Of a stretch of 64,000 bases of DNA, positions 45,403 to 56,677 are shown piece after piece. Position 1 is the stretch's first letter; every line of letters begins with the position of its first letter. The notes below the pieces were generated by a model that was not told the origin of the DNA, did no database searches, and saw nothing but the letters and a program-made list of their open reading frames with translations. The stretch comes from Verpa conica (taxonomy: Eukaryota > Ascomycota > Pezizomycetes > Pezizales > Morchellaceae), in contig JAUFSD010000006.1 in assembly GCA_033030425.1 (NCBI GenBank), forward strand, positions 434,001 to 498,000. Reading direction: 5' to 3'. Both the position numbers and the translations under genes were made by a program.

Positions 45403-47219
45403 TCAACGATTTTCAAAACTCTTAGAATAACTCCCAAGCTCATTCATATAGCTGATAGACAAAGTGTTTACAAAACCCACACACTCAAAGCACACCAACG
45501 CCGCACAATGTCCACAGGTCCATCCCTGGCGCCCCGCAAACTCACGTCTACAAACATGGCAGTTTGTATCCTCCATTACGAGTCCCCAGTTGTGGGTTTG
45601 TTTGCAGGGAGGTGGAGTGGTGGTGCTGGTCATGGTGATCTGGGGTGTTAGGAATGAGGGAAAGAACGGGAAGGGAGGACTTGAGGGGGGGCTACGCGGT
45701 GTATATATTGGGGATCTATTAGGGGTGGTGGTGGTCCGCGGGATATAGTGCTGTCCGGTGGTTGTGGGTGGGGTGGGCTTGTATTGGGGTGAGGCGGGAC
45801 GTAAGTGGTGAGGTGGATCGTGGGGTCTTGGTCTAGATATTGGGCCGGGGGGTCCGCTGGTTTGGGTGATGCCTGGTGCGGGTCTGGTTGAGTTGAGGGA
45901 GGGGACTGGTGTGTGTCCGGGGTTACCGCTCCATACCATTGTGGAATGTCTGCTGTGCGCGGAGAGGGATATAGCAGGAAGTGATTGAGGCCAATCGTCT
46001 GTTCGGCTGTATCCTGTGCCCCGGTACTCAAGGGTAGATTGTGGTGGTCTATATGAGGTTGGAAGGGTGGACATATACTGATCCGTAAGAGAAGGTTGAG
46101 TATATTGAGGAGGTTGTGTTGGTTGTTGATACCCGAATCCTCCGAGTAATAGTAATTGTTCTGGTATAGCATTTTCTGTTCTCGCCGCCCTCCGCAGTTC
46201 TCTCTGTTGAACTCGTACCCGCCCTTCAAGTCCTTCTAATAGAATCCGGTCCAAGTCCTGATTTCTTTCCAGTCCTCGTAAAGCATTATCCAAGTCCCTC
46301 TCCCCTGCCATCTGTGCTTGTAAAATCGCCTCTCTTCCACGGGCGGCACACCGGCAGTTCTTCAAACCTATACCACAGGCATAACAGAAGCTGTAGTTAC
46401 ACCTTCACCGAATATTAGTATAAAATTTCTAAATCCCCACTCAGGACTCCCCCAACCCACATACTTGCAAGTAATATGACTACACCCACCAACCCTCTCC
46501 ACAATCCTTCCACAAGCCACACACTTCCTCCACCCCTCCCTCTCCGCCGTCTCCATCAACAACGCCTCATTAACATCCACCCGACACGCCCCCTCGTGCA
46601 TCTCCATCTTACAAGTCCAACAGGTTTCTCTCCCACACGGACAACTCCCAGCAGCCCTCTTTCTCCAATTCGTACCTAAATACCTACCACACACCGCATT
46701 CGAGCAATACACCCTACACTCGGGTCTCACCGCCAACTCCTTAGACCGCTTCGAATACGCCCTAGCCTGATCCTCCGTCAGAAAGGACGTCATGAACTCC
46801 ATCCCCGTGTGGAACTCAGTATTGCAGCACGACGCCGGCCATAGCGTCTCGTCTTTGGTCGCGAGTACAAACAGGTTTTTGAGACACCATTTGCAGTATC
46901 TGTGCTGGCTTTCGCACCTCGCTGTGAACATTCCAACTTCGGGGAGTGTCTCGAGACATATGTAGCACCGGTGGGTTGTGGGGCTTCTTTGGCTGAGTTG
47001 TGTCTCTTGGTCTTTGCTGGGTGGCTCTTCAGATGCCGGGCTTTGTGGGGATTGGGCGCGTCGGTAGGACCATATGTTGTCTCTGAGGTGGGTGGATTTG
47101 GTGGGTGGTGGCGGGGATGAAGACCAGATTGAGGACCGTTTGGTGGTGTGCGTGGGATATGTGGTGGTGGGGAGGGAAGTCATTTTGGAGTTGGGCTGGG
47201 TAGGGTCAATTATGTTCAA
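45403..47219 (-). CDS. RBR (RING-IBR-RING) E3 ubiquitin ligase, 2 exons, 584 aa
   Basis: Probable E3 ligase of the RBR class, which passes ubiquitin through a catalytic cysteine in RING2. Minus-strand exons 47219-46465 and 46402-45403. The acceptor gtgaag at 46403 is chosen over the later cag because it completes the RING2 pattern ITCKCNYSFCYACG; the later site would delete two zinc-ligand positions. RING1 starts at HRCYICLETLP (about 84) with RYCKWCL. IBR cysteines follow (YCSNAVCGRYLG, CPCGRETCWTCKMEMH), then RING2 (WRKCVACGRIVERVGGCSHITC). A helical stretch and a long Pro/Thr/Ser-rich region (about 340-510) lead to a C-terminal zinc-binding motif CHVC-x11-CGHC-x4-CFEC. That motif matches the neighbouring zinc-finger gene. 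Start could be Met1 or Met13. It is divergent from the gene at 48084. Confidence 0.87.
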
Positions 47220-48083
47220 TGAGAATATTTTTTATAGGTCGGGGGTGTGTAAATGGGGTTTATATTCACTCTGCTATGGAATATTGAGATAAATATACAT
47301 ACCGAATAGATTCTGGATTCTATTTGAGAGAGAAAGTATTCTATTCTAGGGGTTAGGAAGTGAGGTGGAATAGTAAAGGAGGAGAGGGGGAGAACCCGCA
47401 AAAACATAGCCTTTTAAACTTGGGAGTGTAAGCCTATTAAAGCCTCACTATAAAACTGATGATTTCACAACGGGGGTCTTTATATTCTAGCGCTGCACAA
47501 GTAAAATTCCATATCTCTAGTGTGTCGGACTAGTAAGATTGTGTGTATGTATCAACTAGTATGGCCTTTACGTAACTAAGGGCTTGGAGTGTCTGCTCCG
47601 ACCGAAGGAAAAGACTGTGTCATTTGCTAGTTCTGACACCTAGTAGTTAGTGACTGATAATGATGTGAAGAACCCCGTACGGGGGTATGTGGAATGAGAT
47701 GTTGACCTCGAGGGGTTGAATATTCACAGGTTGAATACTCACGTGGTAAGCCAACTAAAACTACAGAGGAACCCTAACCCTATACTTTAATAATCACAGG
47801 AGTTACCCGAAAGCGGAATGAATAGGCACAAATGAATAGGATACTTCAGGTCACAACCAATCACTCGGTGAACAGCACCCATTCTATTCCTTCGCACACA
47901 AACCCCGCCACAAATTCTATAAAAAACCTCACCTCACCCCCACCCTCACTTGAGATTTTTCATCTAGTTTCAAACAGCCAGGAAAACCAGAAAACCGGAA
48001 AACCAGAAAACCAGAAAAACAAAAAACAAAAAACAAAAAACCGAACAAAAGAATTATAGACCACCCCTACACTGGCCACCACA
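47220..48083. other. Divergent promoter region of RBR and zinc-finger genes
   Basis: 864 bp between two start codons. It holds a telomere-like accctaaccctat at 47771-47783 and an A-rich degenerate repeat of (gaaaacc)/(aaaaaac) units at 47981-48043 directly upstream of the zinc-finger gene. Confidence 0.55.
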
Positions 48084-48635
48084 ATGAAATTTCTACCACC
48101 AGGGCTCAACATTGACCCAGACCTGCTTCTACCACCTCCCAAAAGCCCCGATCCAACCCTTTACAGATCCTACCTCCACAAGCTACCCCACCTCACATTC
48201 ACAGTTCACCCATGCGAAACAACCTCCACCTGCACTGCCTGCGACTCTAGCACGCCATTCGAGCAGCACATCTGCGTGCACTGCGGGCTGCAGCTGTGCG
48301 GGGTGTGCAAGTACCTCATCACCGACCATCTGATCCGCGGGGACATGGGGCGGCTCATCCAGCGCACGGCACGGTGGAAGCTAGGGTACTCGAAGGTGTT
48401 TCTTGAGCGGGAGAAGCGCGAGGGGGAGAAGCAGTGGAAGGAGTGGAGGGAGTGGGAGGAGAGGGAGAAGGTGGTGGTGGAGAGTAGGAAGAGGGCTAAG
48501 TGGGAGAAGGAGATGGATAGGGGTCACATTGATATCGAGGGGCTTTTTGACAGGATGTTGGTGAGTTTTAGGGTCCGTGGGGAGGGGGAGGAGGAGGAGG
48601 AAGATGAGGAGGAGGAGAAGGAGAAGGAGGGCTAA
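48084..48635 (+). CDS. Small zinc-finger protein with acidic tail, 183 aa
   Basis: A single-exon gene. Residues about 48-78 contain CTAC-x10-CVHC-x4-CGVC, six cysteines in three CxxC pairs, the same spacing as the C-terminal motif of the adjacent RBR protein. Residues about 95-155 are a charged helix (KREGEKQWKEWREWEEREK) likely to form a coiled coil. The last 18 residues are almost all Glu/Asp/Lys. No catalytic domain is seen. The cysteine motif resembles a treble-clef or B-box-like zinc site. Function unknown; the shared motif and head-to-head arrangement suggest common ancestry or partnership with the RBR gene. Confidence 0.65.
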   Translation: MKFLPPGLNIDPDLLLPPPKSPDPTLYRSYLHKLPHLTFTVHPCETTSTCTACDSSTPFEQHICVHCGLQLCGVCKYLITDHLIRGDMGRLIQRTARWKLGYSKVFLEREKREGEKQWKEWREWEEREKVVVESRKRAKWEKEMDRGHIDIEGLFDRMLVSFRVRGEGEEEEEDEEEEKEKEG

Positions 48636-49377
48636 TGGGTATTGGTGAGTAGGAGGATTCGTTTTTTTGAGTAGTAAAGAGTTTTGTCTGTCTGGTTGGT
48701 TTGGGTTCGTTACATCTTGGGCGGTGGATGTGTGTAATGTGCTCTGTAAGCTATCCTAGGAAGAGTGATAGATGAGATATAATGAGGTGGAATAGGGGTT
48801 GGTGATATTCTCATTGTTACGGGTTGTAATGACGTACAGCTAGGTGTCGTTACTGTAGTTAAATGTTTTGTATTATGCCCCTACCCTTAGTGAAGTTCCT
48901 ACTAGGGAAGTCGTCATTCTGACCATAACTCATGAGAGAGTATTTTTTGTCCCTAGCTTATTCTAAGGTCCTATTGAGATGTAAAACTATAGGGAGTTTT
49001 AATAGAACCGTTTTATAAGCTAAATAAGATATATTATTTTGTGATTACTGCGGATATTCTGAGTCCCTGAGGTCCACTCTCGTTGATTCGCTAATACACA
49101 AACGGTGAAGCTTATAGGGGCTCTAGGAATACAAATTGGAGTTTACCCTGAGGAACCGTTGGAGAAATCAGTATCGGAGTGTAATATCTCCACCTCTGAT
49201 TATCACAGCTTATGGTTAGTCATCTAGTAATTCTACATTGCTCAGAAATGCTTGATTCTTTTTATTTACCGGAAACACTCATTTCCAAAAGGACTTTAGA
49301 AGCACCCAAACATCCATCTGGTTTCATCACAGACATGCAAACTTTTACTACATCGAGACCCAAACATCCACCAACAT
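48636..49377. other. Convergent intergenic region
   Basis: 742 bp holding the 3' UTRs of two convergent genes. No gene supported. Confidence 0.5.
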
Positions 49378-50701
49378 TCAGAAAGAACGTCTGATAAAAT
49401 TCCCCTCCTTCCGACTCCCCGCCAAAATCTCATGCTCCCCCTGAATCCCCATCTCAAGATTAACCACCGCAAACATGACTGCAACCGCCACATCAATAGT
49501 CTCAATCACGATACTCTTCACAACCCACATCTGCCCAGTACCCAACTCTACCTCCGCCACGGGCTCCAACTGATTCGACCCATAAAGCTACACCACATTA
49601 GCCACACCTCAACCTCACCCATCAGAAATAAAGAAAGTGGGGGGGGGGGGGGAAGCCCACCTTAACCGTCCCACAAGTAATCTCCACCCCCTTCCTCTCC
49701 TCCACCTTCACCGCACCACCCCTCTTAACCCTCCCCTCTCCAAACCTCGACACCTCCACCGTCTCCTTCCTCTCACCCACATCCACCTTAACCACCTTCC
49801 CCACCCCCGACTTATCCACCGGATCATATACGCACCTCCACGACGAATTCTCCACAATCCACCAATACATCTTCTTCCCGCCCCTCTCATCCTGGGAGTA
49901 AAACACCATAACCCCCTTCCATCCCTCAACCTCCTGCATAGTCGTATACATCGTCATACCCACCTCCTCTCCAACCTCTTGCCCCTCCTCTTCATGCGGC
50001 AATGACGTAAACAGGTTAACCATCGTTTTTGACGCTTCCCCGAAATCAACCGTGCGGATCGTCGGGGTGAGGAATACTGTTGCGGCGTGGGTGTCTTTTC
50101 GGTGTGGTGTTGGTGCGGTGGTTGGTTTGCGTAGCTTCATCTTCTCGAGGAGGGGTGTGGAGGTGCGTGTGGGGATGAGACGCCACTCGACGAATTCTTC
50201 GAGGAAGCGTACGCATGCCATTGTTGTGGAGGAGTGTGTACAGAAATCTTTGCGGTCGAGGAAGTACTGGAGAAGGGAGGGACGGGTGGTATTAGTAGTA
50301 TTAGTATTGGTAGTAGCAGTAGTGGTATTTGTGGGTTTGGGGAGGGTGCGGTCTGCGGGGTGCAGTGCGGGGTAGAAAATGTAGAGTGGAGAGAGAGGAG
50401 ATGGACCAAGTCCCCAGGATGGAGAGAGGTCATTTGTTCTGCCAGGTTAGTGGTGTAGTATGTGGGGCTATGGGTGAGAGGGTTACTTGTAGATGTTGAG
50501 GACTATGAGGTCGTCTGTGCCTCGTTTGCTGCCGTGGGGTTTGGCGTTGGAGTAGTCTTTGTTCTCGAGGGTTGCTTCTTGCAGCTTTTGAAACGATGTG
50601 GGCCAATGCACTTTGAGATGGGCTGTCGAGGCACAGATGTCTTCGAGGGGGGCGGTGAGTGGTGGGTGCAGGCGGTCTACAGCTCTGTAGGCGGCAGCCA
50701 T
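49378..50701 (-). CDS. Hypothetical protein, 3 exons, 400 aa
   Basis: Not recognised. Minus-strand exons 50701-50487, 50438-49661 and 49587-49378; introns 48 and 73 nt with ctaacctggcag and gctaatgtggtgtag acceptor regions; 1203 nt, in frame. The second intron contains a C14 tract on the coding strand starting 8 nt after its donor. The N-terminus has no signal peptide. A Thr/Asn-rich stretch (about 105-122) separates an N-terminal segment from a beta-rich C-terminal half (MVFYSQDERGGKKMYWWIVENSSWRCVYD). A hydrophobic stretch near residue 355 (IDVAVAVMFAVVNLE) could be a buried strand/helix or a weak membrane segment. Consistent splicing frames make a real gene likely. Confidence 0.65.
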
Positions 50702-51501
50702 GGTTATTCTGGTGAAAGTATGGGGTGAGAGTTAGATGAATGGGTATATCTAAAGAGATGAAATACTCTGTATTATGAAGGGTAGGGAGATTTGAGGTTG
50801 AAGGGGTTTGGAGCTGGAACGTTGGAAGTAGGATTAGTTGAGTATTTCTTTCGAGTCGACATACATAAATCAATATGCACAGGAGATGGTCTTCTGAAGT
50901 GAGTAGGTGCAGAACGGTATCTTGGATATAATGGTTTTTTATGTATACTCTATTGTAGAGACTGGTATTACAATCTTGATATTTAATTTTTATGAGTATC
51001 ACGAGTGATGAATGGTGACTGGATGAATGGGTGAGTTAATGTAAATAGACGGCGATTAGATGAATAAAATGGTAAGTAGATCCACTACACTATCAACTTG
51101 GCATTTTTGGTTTAGGTGTGTGTTATTGATGTAACTTTCTTTCTCTCTGGAAAGCAGGTACGGATTCGAACTGCTCAATGGTATCTCCTCTTTTTATTAT
51201 ATTTAGTATATCATCTTTGGACATCATTGTGATAAGGGGCCAGGTGAAACTCTTATTTCCAAGATTGAACACAGTCTAGTAAGACGATGACTTCTCCAGT
51301 TTGGCACAATAATACTAGAAACCTCTCAGTCTCCTAGTAGTCAATTCAAACCTATCATCACCAAAGAAACCACAAATCCAATGTAATATGTAGTATAGTG
51401 TTTAAAACTGTATGTATTTGTATTGGTGGTGATGAGAGAGTATGATTCACCACAAACCCCTCTCTTACCTCTATCTAAGGCCTCTATCAAACACGCTCGT
51501 T
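50702..51501. other. Intergenic
   Basis: 800 bp: promoter of the 400-aa gene and pectate lyase 3' UTR. At 51160-51180 a T-arm-like ggattcgaact occurs without the rest of a tRNA. Confidence 0.5.
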
Positions 51502-52681
51502 TCATATCTTCCCCAACCCCACATCCCTCAACACCACCGTAATCACATCCGCCAACGGGGTCGCCGTATAAGTATACGGCACACTCGTCAAACTCCCCAC
51601 CTGCGTAATATTCTTCGGGAAGCCACCAAAATCATTGACTACAATCAACCACATCAGCGCCCGCCCTTCCTATCACATATACACACAAAAAGGACCACTC
51701 ACATCGTTCATTCGCATACCCATCAGGTTCGTAATCCCCATCCGCCGAAGAATTCGGCGAGTCCTGAGGGATGACCTTACCATATGTTGAGATAGTCTCT
51801 GTGACATTACGAAACACATTATACTCGATCAACGCCTGTGCGCCGGACCTCGTGTGGATAGCCTGCGCAAAGATATCCTTATAGTAGTTGTTATACACAT
51901 GTGCGAAGCTGAACCTCAGCGCAGGAGTACGCGTGGAGAGGTTCTCCCAGAAGTTGTGGTGGTAGGTGATGTGGTATGTTTCTCCGTCTGCATCAGGATT
52001 ACCGCCAACCAGAGATGACTAGAAGAAGTATATCCCTAGTTAGACCTATCTATCTATCTCTCTCTCTGAAATAGTAGGGAGGAAAAAAAAAACAGACCTT
52101 ATAGTGGGAGTGGAAATAGTTGTAGCTGAGCGTTACATAATCACTCCCACTGGTAACATCAACCAACCCATCGTAGTAATCAAACCCGTACAACAAATCA
52201 CTAGAGAAATCGCAATGATCAATCCACACATTCGTACTCGACTTAACCGAGATTGCGTCGTTGCCAATAATCTTCTTTGTTGCGATATTGCGAATAATCA
52301 CATTCGACACGCTGGAGACATCAATGCCTTTTCCGGTGATGATGGCGTTCGTACCGATGCCTAGAAGACTTGTGTTTGAGCCGATCTTGGGTCTCGCCGT
52401 GAGCTCGATCGGGACCGAGAATTGGACGATTTTTTTGGTATTGCCCTGTGTGGGTTAGTTAGTTAGAGCCAAACCCTCTATATGTCTAGGGGGGAGTGAC
52501 TAACTTTAACAGCAGCGATAAGGCCAGACGAGTTCGTGACTGTGATAACTGTACCGCCAGTACCACCTGTTGTCCCGCCGTTGAGTGTTGAGTATCCAAC
52601 CTGTGGGAACTTTTCTTGGGCTTTTGTGAAGCCCGAAGATACCAAGAATAGCACACTGACTGAGAGCGAAAATAACTTCAT
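51502..52681 (-). CDS. Secreted pectate lyase, polysaccharide lyase family 1, 4 exons, 325 aa
   Basis: Predicted extracellular enzyme cleaving polygalacturonate by calcium-dependent beta-elimination. Minus-strand exons: 52681-52505, 52445-52098, 52018-51703, 51638-51502; 978 nt, in frame. The signal peptide is about residues 1-21 (MKLFSLSVSVLFLVSSGFTKA); an ATG 4 codons upstream (52693) is also possible. The parallel beta-helix signatures are present: WIDHCDF (133-139), YDGLVD with calcium-binding Asp (150-155), and RTPALR (205-210) whose second Arg is the expected catalytic base, followed by HVYNNYY. Length is normal for fungal PL1 (about 320-330). No carbohydrate-binding module is attached. 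It adds to the cell-wall-degrading enzymes in this window. Confidence 0.94.
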
Positions 52682-55023
52682 ATTTTTTTCCACAACTGTT
52701 GAACTGTAGGCTATAGTTAAGCTTTATTGCATCGTCCTGGCGATACTTCTTATATAAGTAGTATTTATTAATAAAAAATGAACCCACTGTTCGTTATTCG
52801 GACAAATTCAGGTACTAACGGGGGGTCCGGGAAATTTCACCGGCGGTAGGGATACACAGGGATGCACAGGGGTTGGCGATCTTTTCGGATTCTCGGGGCG
52901 TCGGTGGATTTACGACTGTGCGACTGTGGCCGTGACGCAATTCTTGCATCCTATTGATTATCGCAATCTACTTTAAGGAGGTGTTACTTGGCGGGGTAAA
53001 ATGTCCCTCCCCCGGGATTGGATATGGTAATCATCGGTATCATAGAAAGCGAGGTTTAGTCCCCTTGTGCTCCGCACTCTACTCTAAGGAGATTTGAACG
53101 GAGAAAGCTTCTTATTTCTTATTATAAATATGATTAATCCTTACCTAACCAACTCTAATCTTATAGCGGAATTTTAGATGTTTATCAGAGCTAATAACCT
53201 TCGAGAGTGCAAGAACTAGTTTAAAATATGCTTTCCGTACCTGCTATTCTCACTAACTACATGTAAGTACGAAGAACAAAGAGAATACAACCACAAGGTG
53301 GGTTTGTTAACATCATATCATCTCTAACCGGCTAGGGTATTAAAGCTGACCTTTGCTAATTCACAAGAAGTGAAAAGTAGCCAGTTCTATACGGATCACT
53401 TCCTCAGAAACAAGAAACATCAACAACGTTACGTTTCATCATCGTATCAACTATGGGTTCTATCAGCAGTACTTTGCTATCTCCCTTTTATTCGTGGCGA
53501 TGAATGCTCGCTAAAAAAATGTTTTTTATGATAGTGCTCTATTATATTTACGGTCCCGGTCTTCTGGCTGCTGCCACCGGGTTTGCTATGGTCATTTGGT
53601 AGACGAACAGTGGGAACTCTGAAGCCAAGAAGAGAATCAAGGCAGATATCTCCCGCTCCAAGAAGTAGATGTCACCGACAAGAAAGTTGATATGACCAAT
53701 GACAATATCCTGACGGTTACTCGAGAGGCCGCAGCAGCCATGAAAACAAGAAACTATAAGGGAATGCATGCACTTGGTATTCGCAATGAGGAAGCCCGCT
53801 AGCCCTGAGGCTAAACTAGACTGCCGATGGCTCTATATTCTGTCCCAGCCTCTCCCCAGGGCGGTTTAGGGCTTAAGGAACGGGGACTATGGACTGCATA
53901 GGGGCCTCAGAGCCCAAGGCTTCAGGGCTAGGGTTTATTTACCTGAACCGATTATCAGGTTTTACCTACTCCTGATTTTGCTGTGACCGACAGTAGATAC
54001 TAAATGTAATTTTTCCTAGAACAGTGCAAAAAAACATTGGAATATGTCTATAGGGCCCTATGGTCCTCGTAGTCCTGAAGAATCTCACCCGAGACGGACT
54101 ATAAGCCATAGTCCGTCTGGTCCTAAGGCATATAGAAGTTCGGTAGTTTTACATACCGGAAAAAACTCTAAACAGGCGTTATTCTTAGAGTTGTCTCAGA
54201 CTACGGTTTATATGGGCGCATTAGATGGAGGATGGCTTGCTTTATATTTTTTGTTTACGACTGAATGGGAGCTGCGTGGCTTTCTCCCCTCTCAAAGTCA
54301 GCAATATTAGTTTTTTTCTTTAATGTATTGAAATGAATTTATTTTTATTTGTTTGTAGTTTTTTTTGCGTAGAGACGGTTTTAAAATTGATGTATAATTA
54401 GTATTATTTTCATAGGGACCCTTGAGCCAAGTGAAAGAGACCCTCAGTACCTAGCGAAGCATAAGTGAGAGCAGAGTGAACGCCGCACGAAGCCAGAGGC
54501 GTAGGGTAAATGACAAGCGTTCCCAGCAATTAAAGACCTTCGAAGCAAAAGGTAATGTTCTGTCTTTAGTTGCTAGAATGCGGTATGCTAGAACTAAATA
54601 TGGGGGAAATACGCAGTATTCTTGAGAACGGTTAGATGCTGGAACACGGAACGGTGATTACTGAGTAAATCTCAGAACGTTCCGGACGCAGGATCCGGCC
54701 GGCACGCTGCAGGTAATCATCGGCATCACAGAAAGCGAGGTTTAGTCTTTGTGGTAAATAGAAAGCACGATAGTATATTACTGCCCTAGGGGCGAACTCC
54801 TCCTATATATCCTCCATATCGGGCCGTGGTCGGCCCGCTGTGGAGGTCTCGCCGAAATGACAAGGTGAAGATCCGGGCTATTTAGGAAGATCTGCAACAG
54901 TCTTGATGCCCCGCACTCTACTCTACGGAGATTTGAACGGGGATTTGAACAGAGGAAGCTTCTTGTTTCTTATGATAAATATAATTAATCCTTACTGACA
55001 AACTCTAACCCTATAATAGGGGT
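52682..55023. other. 2.3-kb region with duplicated ALDH 3' fragment
   Basis: No intact gene. The left end is the pectate lyase promoter. It carries a decayed copy of the ALDH gene's last exon and 3' flank at 53026-53250. The frames at 53548-53769 and 54044-54310 show no recognisable features. Confidence 0.6.
53026..53250 (-). pseudogene. Decayed duplicate of the aldehyde dehydrogenase last exon and 3' flank
   Basis: Reads in parallel with 54712-55094. It starts (minus strand) with the bases matching codons for NSGYGKH of the ALDH C-terminus, but with substitutions and an in-frame stop. It continues through the 3' UTR (aggattaat, agaagctt, caaatctcc, agagtagagtgcgg) to ggtttagtc and ggtaatcatcgg. 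Relative to it, the ALDH-linked copy has about 157 extra bases at 54748-54904. Confidence 0.75.
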
Positions 55024-55094
55024 TTAAATATCATAGCTAATGACTTTCGAGAGCAAGAACTCGTCCAAAGTATGCTTTCCATACCCGCTATTCT
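54712..55094 (-). repeat. Parent copy of the ALDH 3' duplication
   Basis: Comprises the end of ALDH exon 5, its 3' UTR, a 157-bp segment absent from the other copy (with a perfect cgggccg-tggt-cggcccg hairpin), and the 36-bp block ending at ggtaatcatcgg. Confidence 0.7.
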
Positions 55095-56677
55095 TATACC
55101 CATCGTTTTCTAGAACCGGTTCCCAGGTGAAAGGTGCGGAATTTATGCTAACAAGACTACTCGGAGTTAGTATAGCTCATATAAGAAGAGGGGGGGGGGG
55201 GCGCCATACCCAGCCTCGATCCTCTTCGCAATGGCGAAACCCTTTTTCAGGTCCTTTGTCCAAATTGCACTGGCAAGACCAAAATCAGTGTCATTAGCAA
55301 TCCTAATTGCTTCTTCCTCATCATCATAAGTGAACACAGATACGGTCGGCCCGAAAGTTTCTTGGTGGTATAGGTCTACTTTATCGGTCACTCCGCGCAG
55401 CACCAGGTTTGGGAAGCTGTTTTTGTTGTTCTCGAAGTCAAACTTGTCGTATGTTTCCTGGTTAATGATCTCTGCACCCCCGGCAACAGCGCCGTCAATG
55501 AGGGCCTTCACCCTCTTCTGGGCACCCGGAACCAGGAGCACCTGGGAGTCACCGAATTGCGCAATGGCATTGGCAACAAGCGATTTTGTGAAAGTGTCTG
55601 CAATGGAGGAGTGGAGGATTATCCTCTCAGTCGACATGCATACTTGTCCCGACTACACGCTGTTAGCCGAATTAATCAACCCACACAGTGTTATATGGAG
55701 GAACACAAACGAATATAAAAGACCCTGTAGCGGCCACTTTCGCAGCTTCCTCGATGTCTGCATCTGCGCGCACAATAAATGGTGCCTTTCCACCAAGCTC
55801 CATCACGACTGGCTTCAAGTACTGTCCTGCAATGGATGCAATAATCCTCCCGACGTTAGTCGACCCAGTGAATGTGATCTTTTTGATCGCACGCTGGGAG
55901 ATCAGCGCTTTGGTGATCTCTGGTGCGTCCTCGCGGGAATGTCCAATGATGTTGACAGCGCCCGGTGGGAAACCAGCTGAATTAACGAGGGAGGTGAGGA
56001 GATAGTGTGTACGTGGTGATAACTCTGAGGACTTAACAATCGTTGTATTCCCGGCGGCGAGAGCGTAGAGAATCCCGCGAAGGAGGAGTACAACAGGTGC
56101 ATTCCTAATACCATATTAGCATATCAAACCTCCAACATCAAGTATGATAACTATAATTACCATGGAATAATAGCAAGAACAACCCCAAGCGGTTCCTTAA
56201 CAACCAATGCAGCCCGTCCTACAACTGTTAACAAGAGACCCTACTACACGGGAACAAAAAACCACTCTACACACCTTCAGTTTCAAGACCAGGGATACTT
56301 CCTGATATCCGACCAAGCTCACCCGCAATATGTCGTGCTAGGTCTACACCGATCTTACAGTTGAAGTCAGCCCACCCCATACCTCCTGCTGTTTCCAGAG
56401 CCATGGCTTGTCGGAGCTCATCGCTGTTGGTTTCGAGGAGCTCAGCAATTTTGAGAATGATCTCTCGGCGCTTGACGAGCTTCGTTGCGGACCATACTGG
56501 GAAGGCTGCGGCAGCGGCCGCAGTGACGGCTTCGACGTCAGAGAGGGTAGCGGCGGAGGCGTACCAGAGGTTCTCTGTGGGGGAGAGGGGGTTGACGACG
56601 GGGAAGGTCTTAGAGCTGGTCGGGTGCTCGCTGCCGATTATGAATGGGGTAACATAGTTTGGGTCGGTGATAGTCAT
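55024..56677 (-). CDS. NAD(P)-dependent aldehyde dehydrogenase, 5 exons, 476 aa
   Basis: Oxidises an aldehyde to the acid; closest in feel to the salicylaldehyde/vanillin dehydrogenase group. Minus-strand exons: 56677-56275, 56218-56161, 56104-55711, 55652-55210, 55156-55024; 1431 nt, in frame. Exon 2 has 58 nt and intron 4 carries a C12 tract 8 nt after its gtatgg donor. Catalytic residues are present: Glu256 in MELGGK and Cys290 in SGQVCMSTER, with the standard 34-residue spacing. IIPWNAPV and TFTGSTNVGR are cofactor-fold motifs. The C-terminus (LVSINSAPFTWEP, then KNSGYGKHTLDEF) is only found by splicing intron 4; reading through it gives a false truncation at 55167. Cytosolic. Substrate inferred. 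Confidence 0.92.

Noticed and set aside
46391..46402. Later cag acceptor (46391/46392) for the RBR intron
   Set aside because: It would delete the CxCxxxFC part of RING2; the gaag acceptor at 46403 keeps the frame and all zinc ligands.
51155..51190. tRNA T-arm-like sequence (ggattcgaact on the plus strand)
   Set aside because: The T stem does not pair and no D or anticodon arm is found at tRNA spacing.
53548..54310. Short frames in the ALDH/pectate lyase interval
   Set aside because: No family features, and I found no sign of similarity to ALDH or a transposase.
55167..55209. Apparent C-terminal truncation of the aldehyde dehydrogenase
   Set aside because: The tail arises from reading through an intron; splicing at gtatgg (55209) to 55156 gives a normal ALDH C-terminus.
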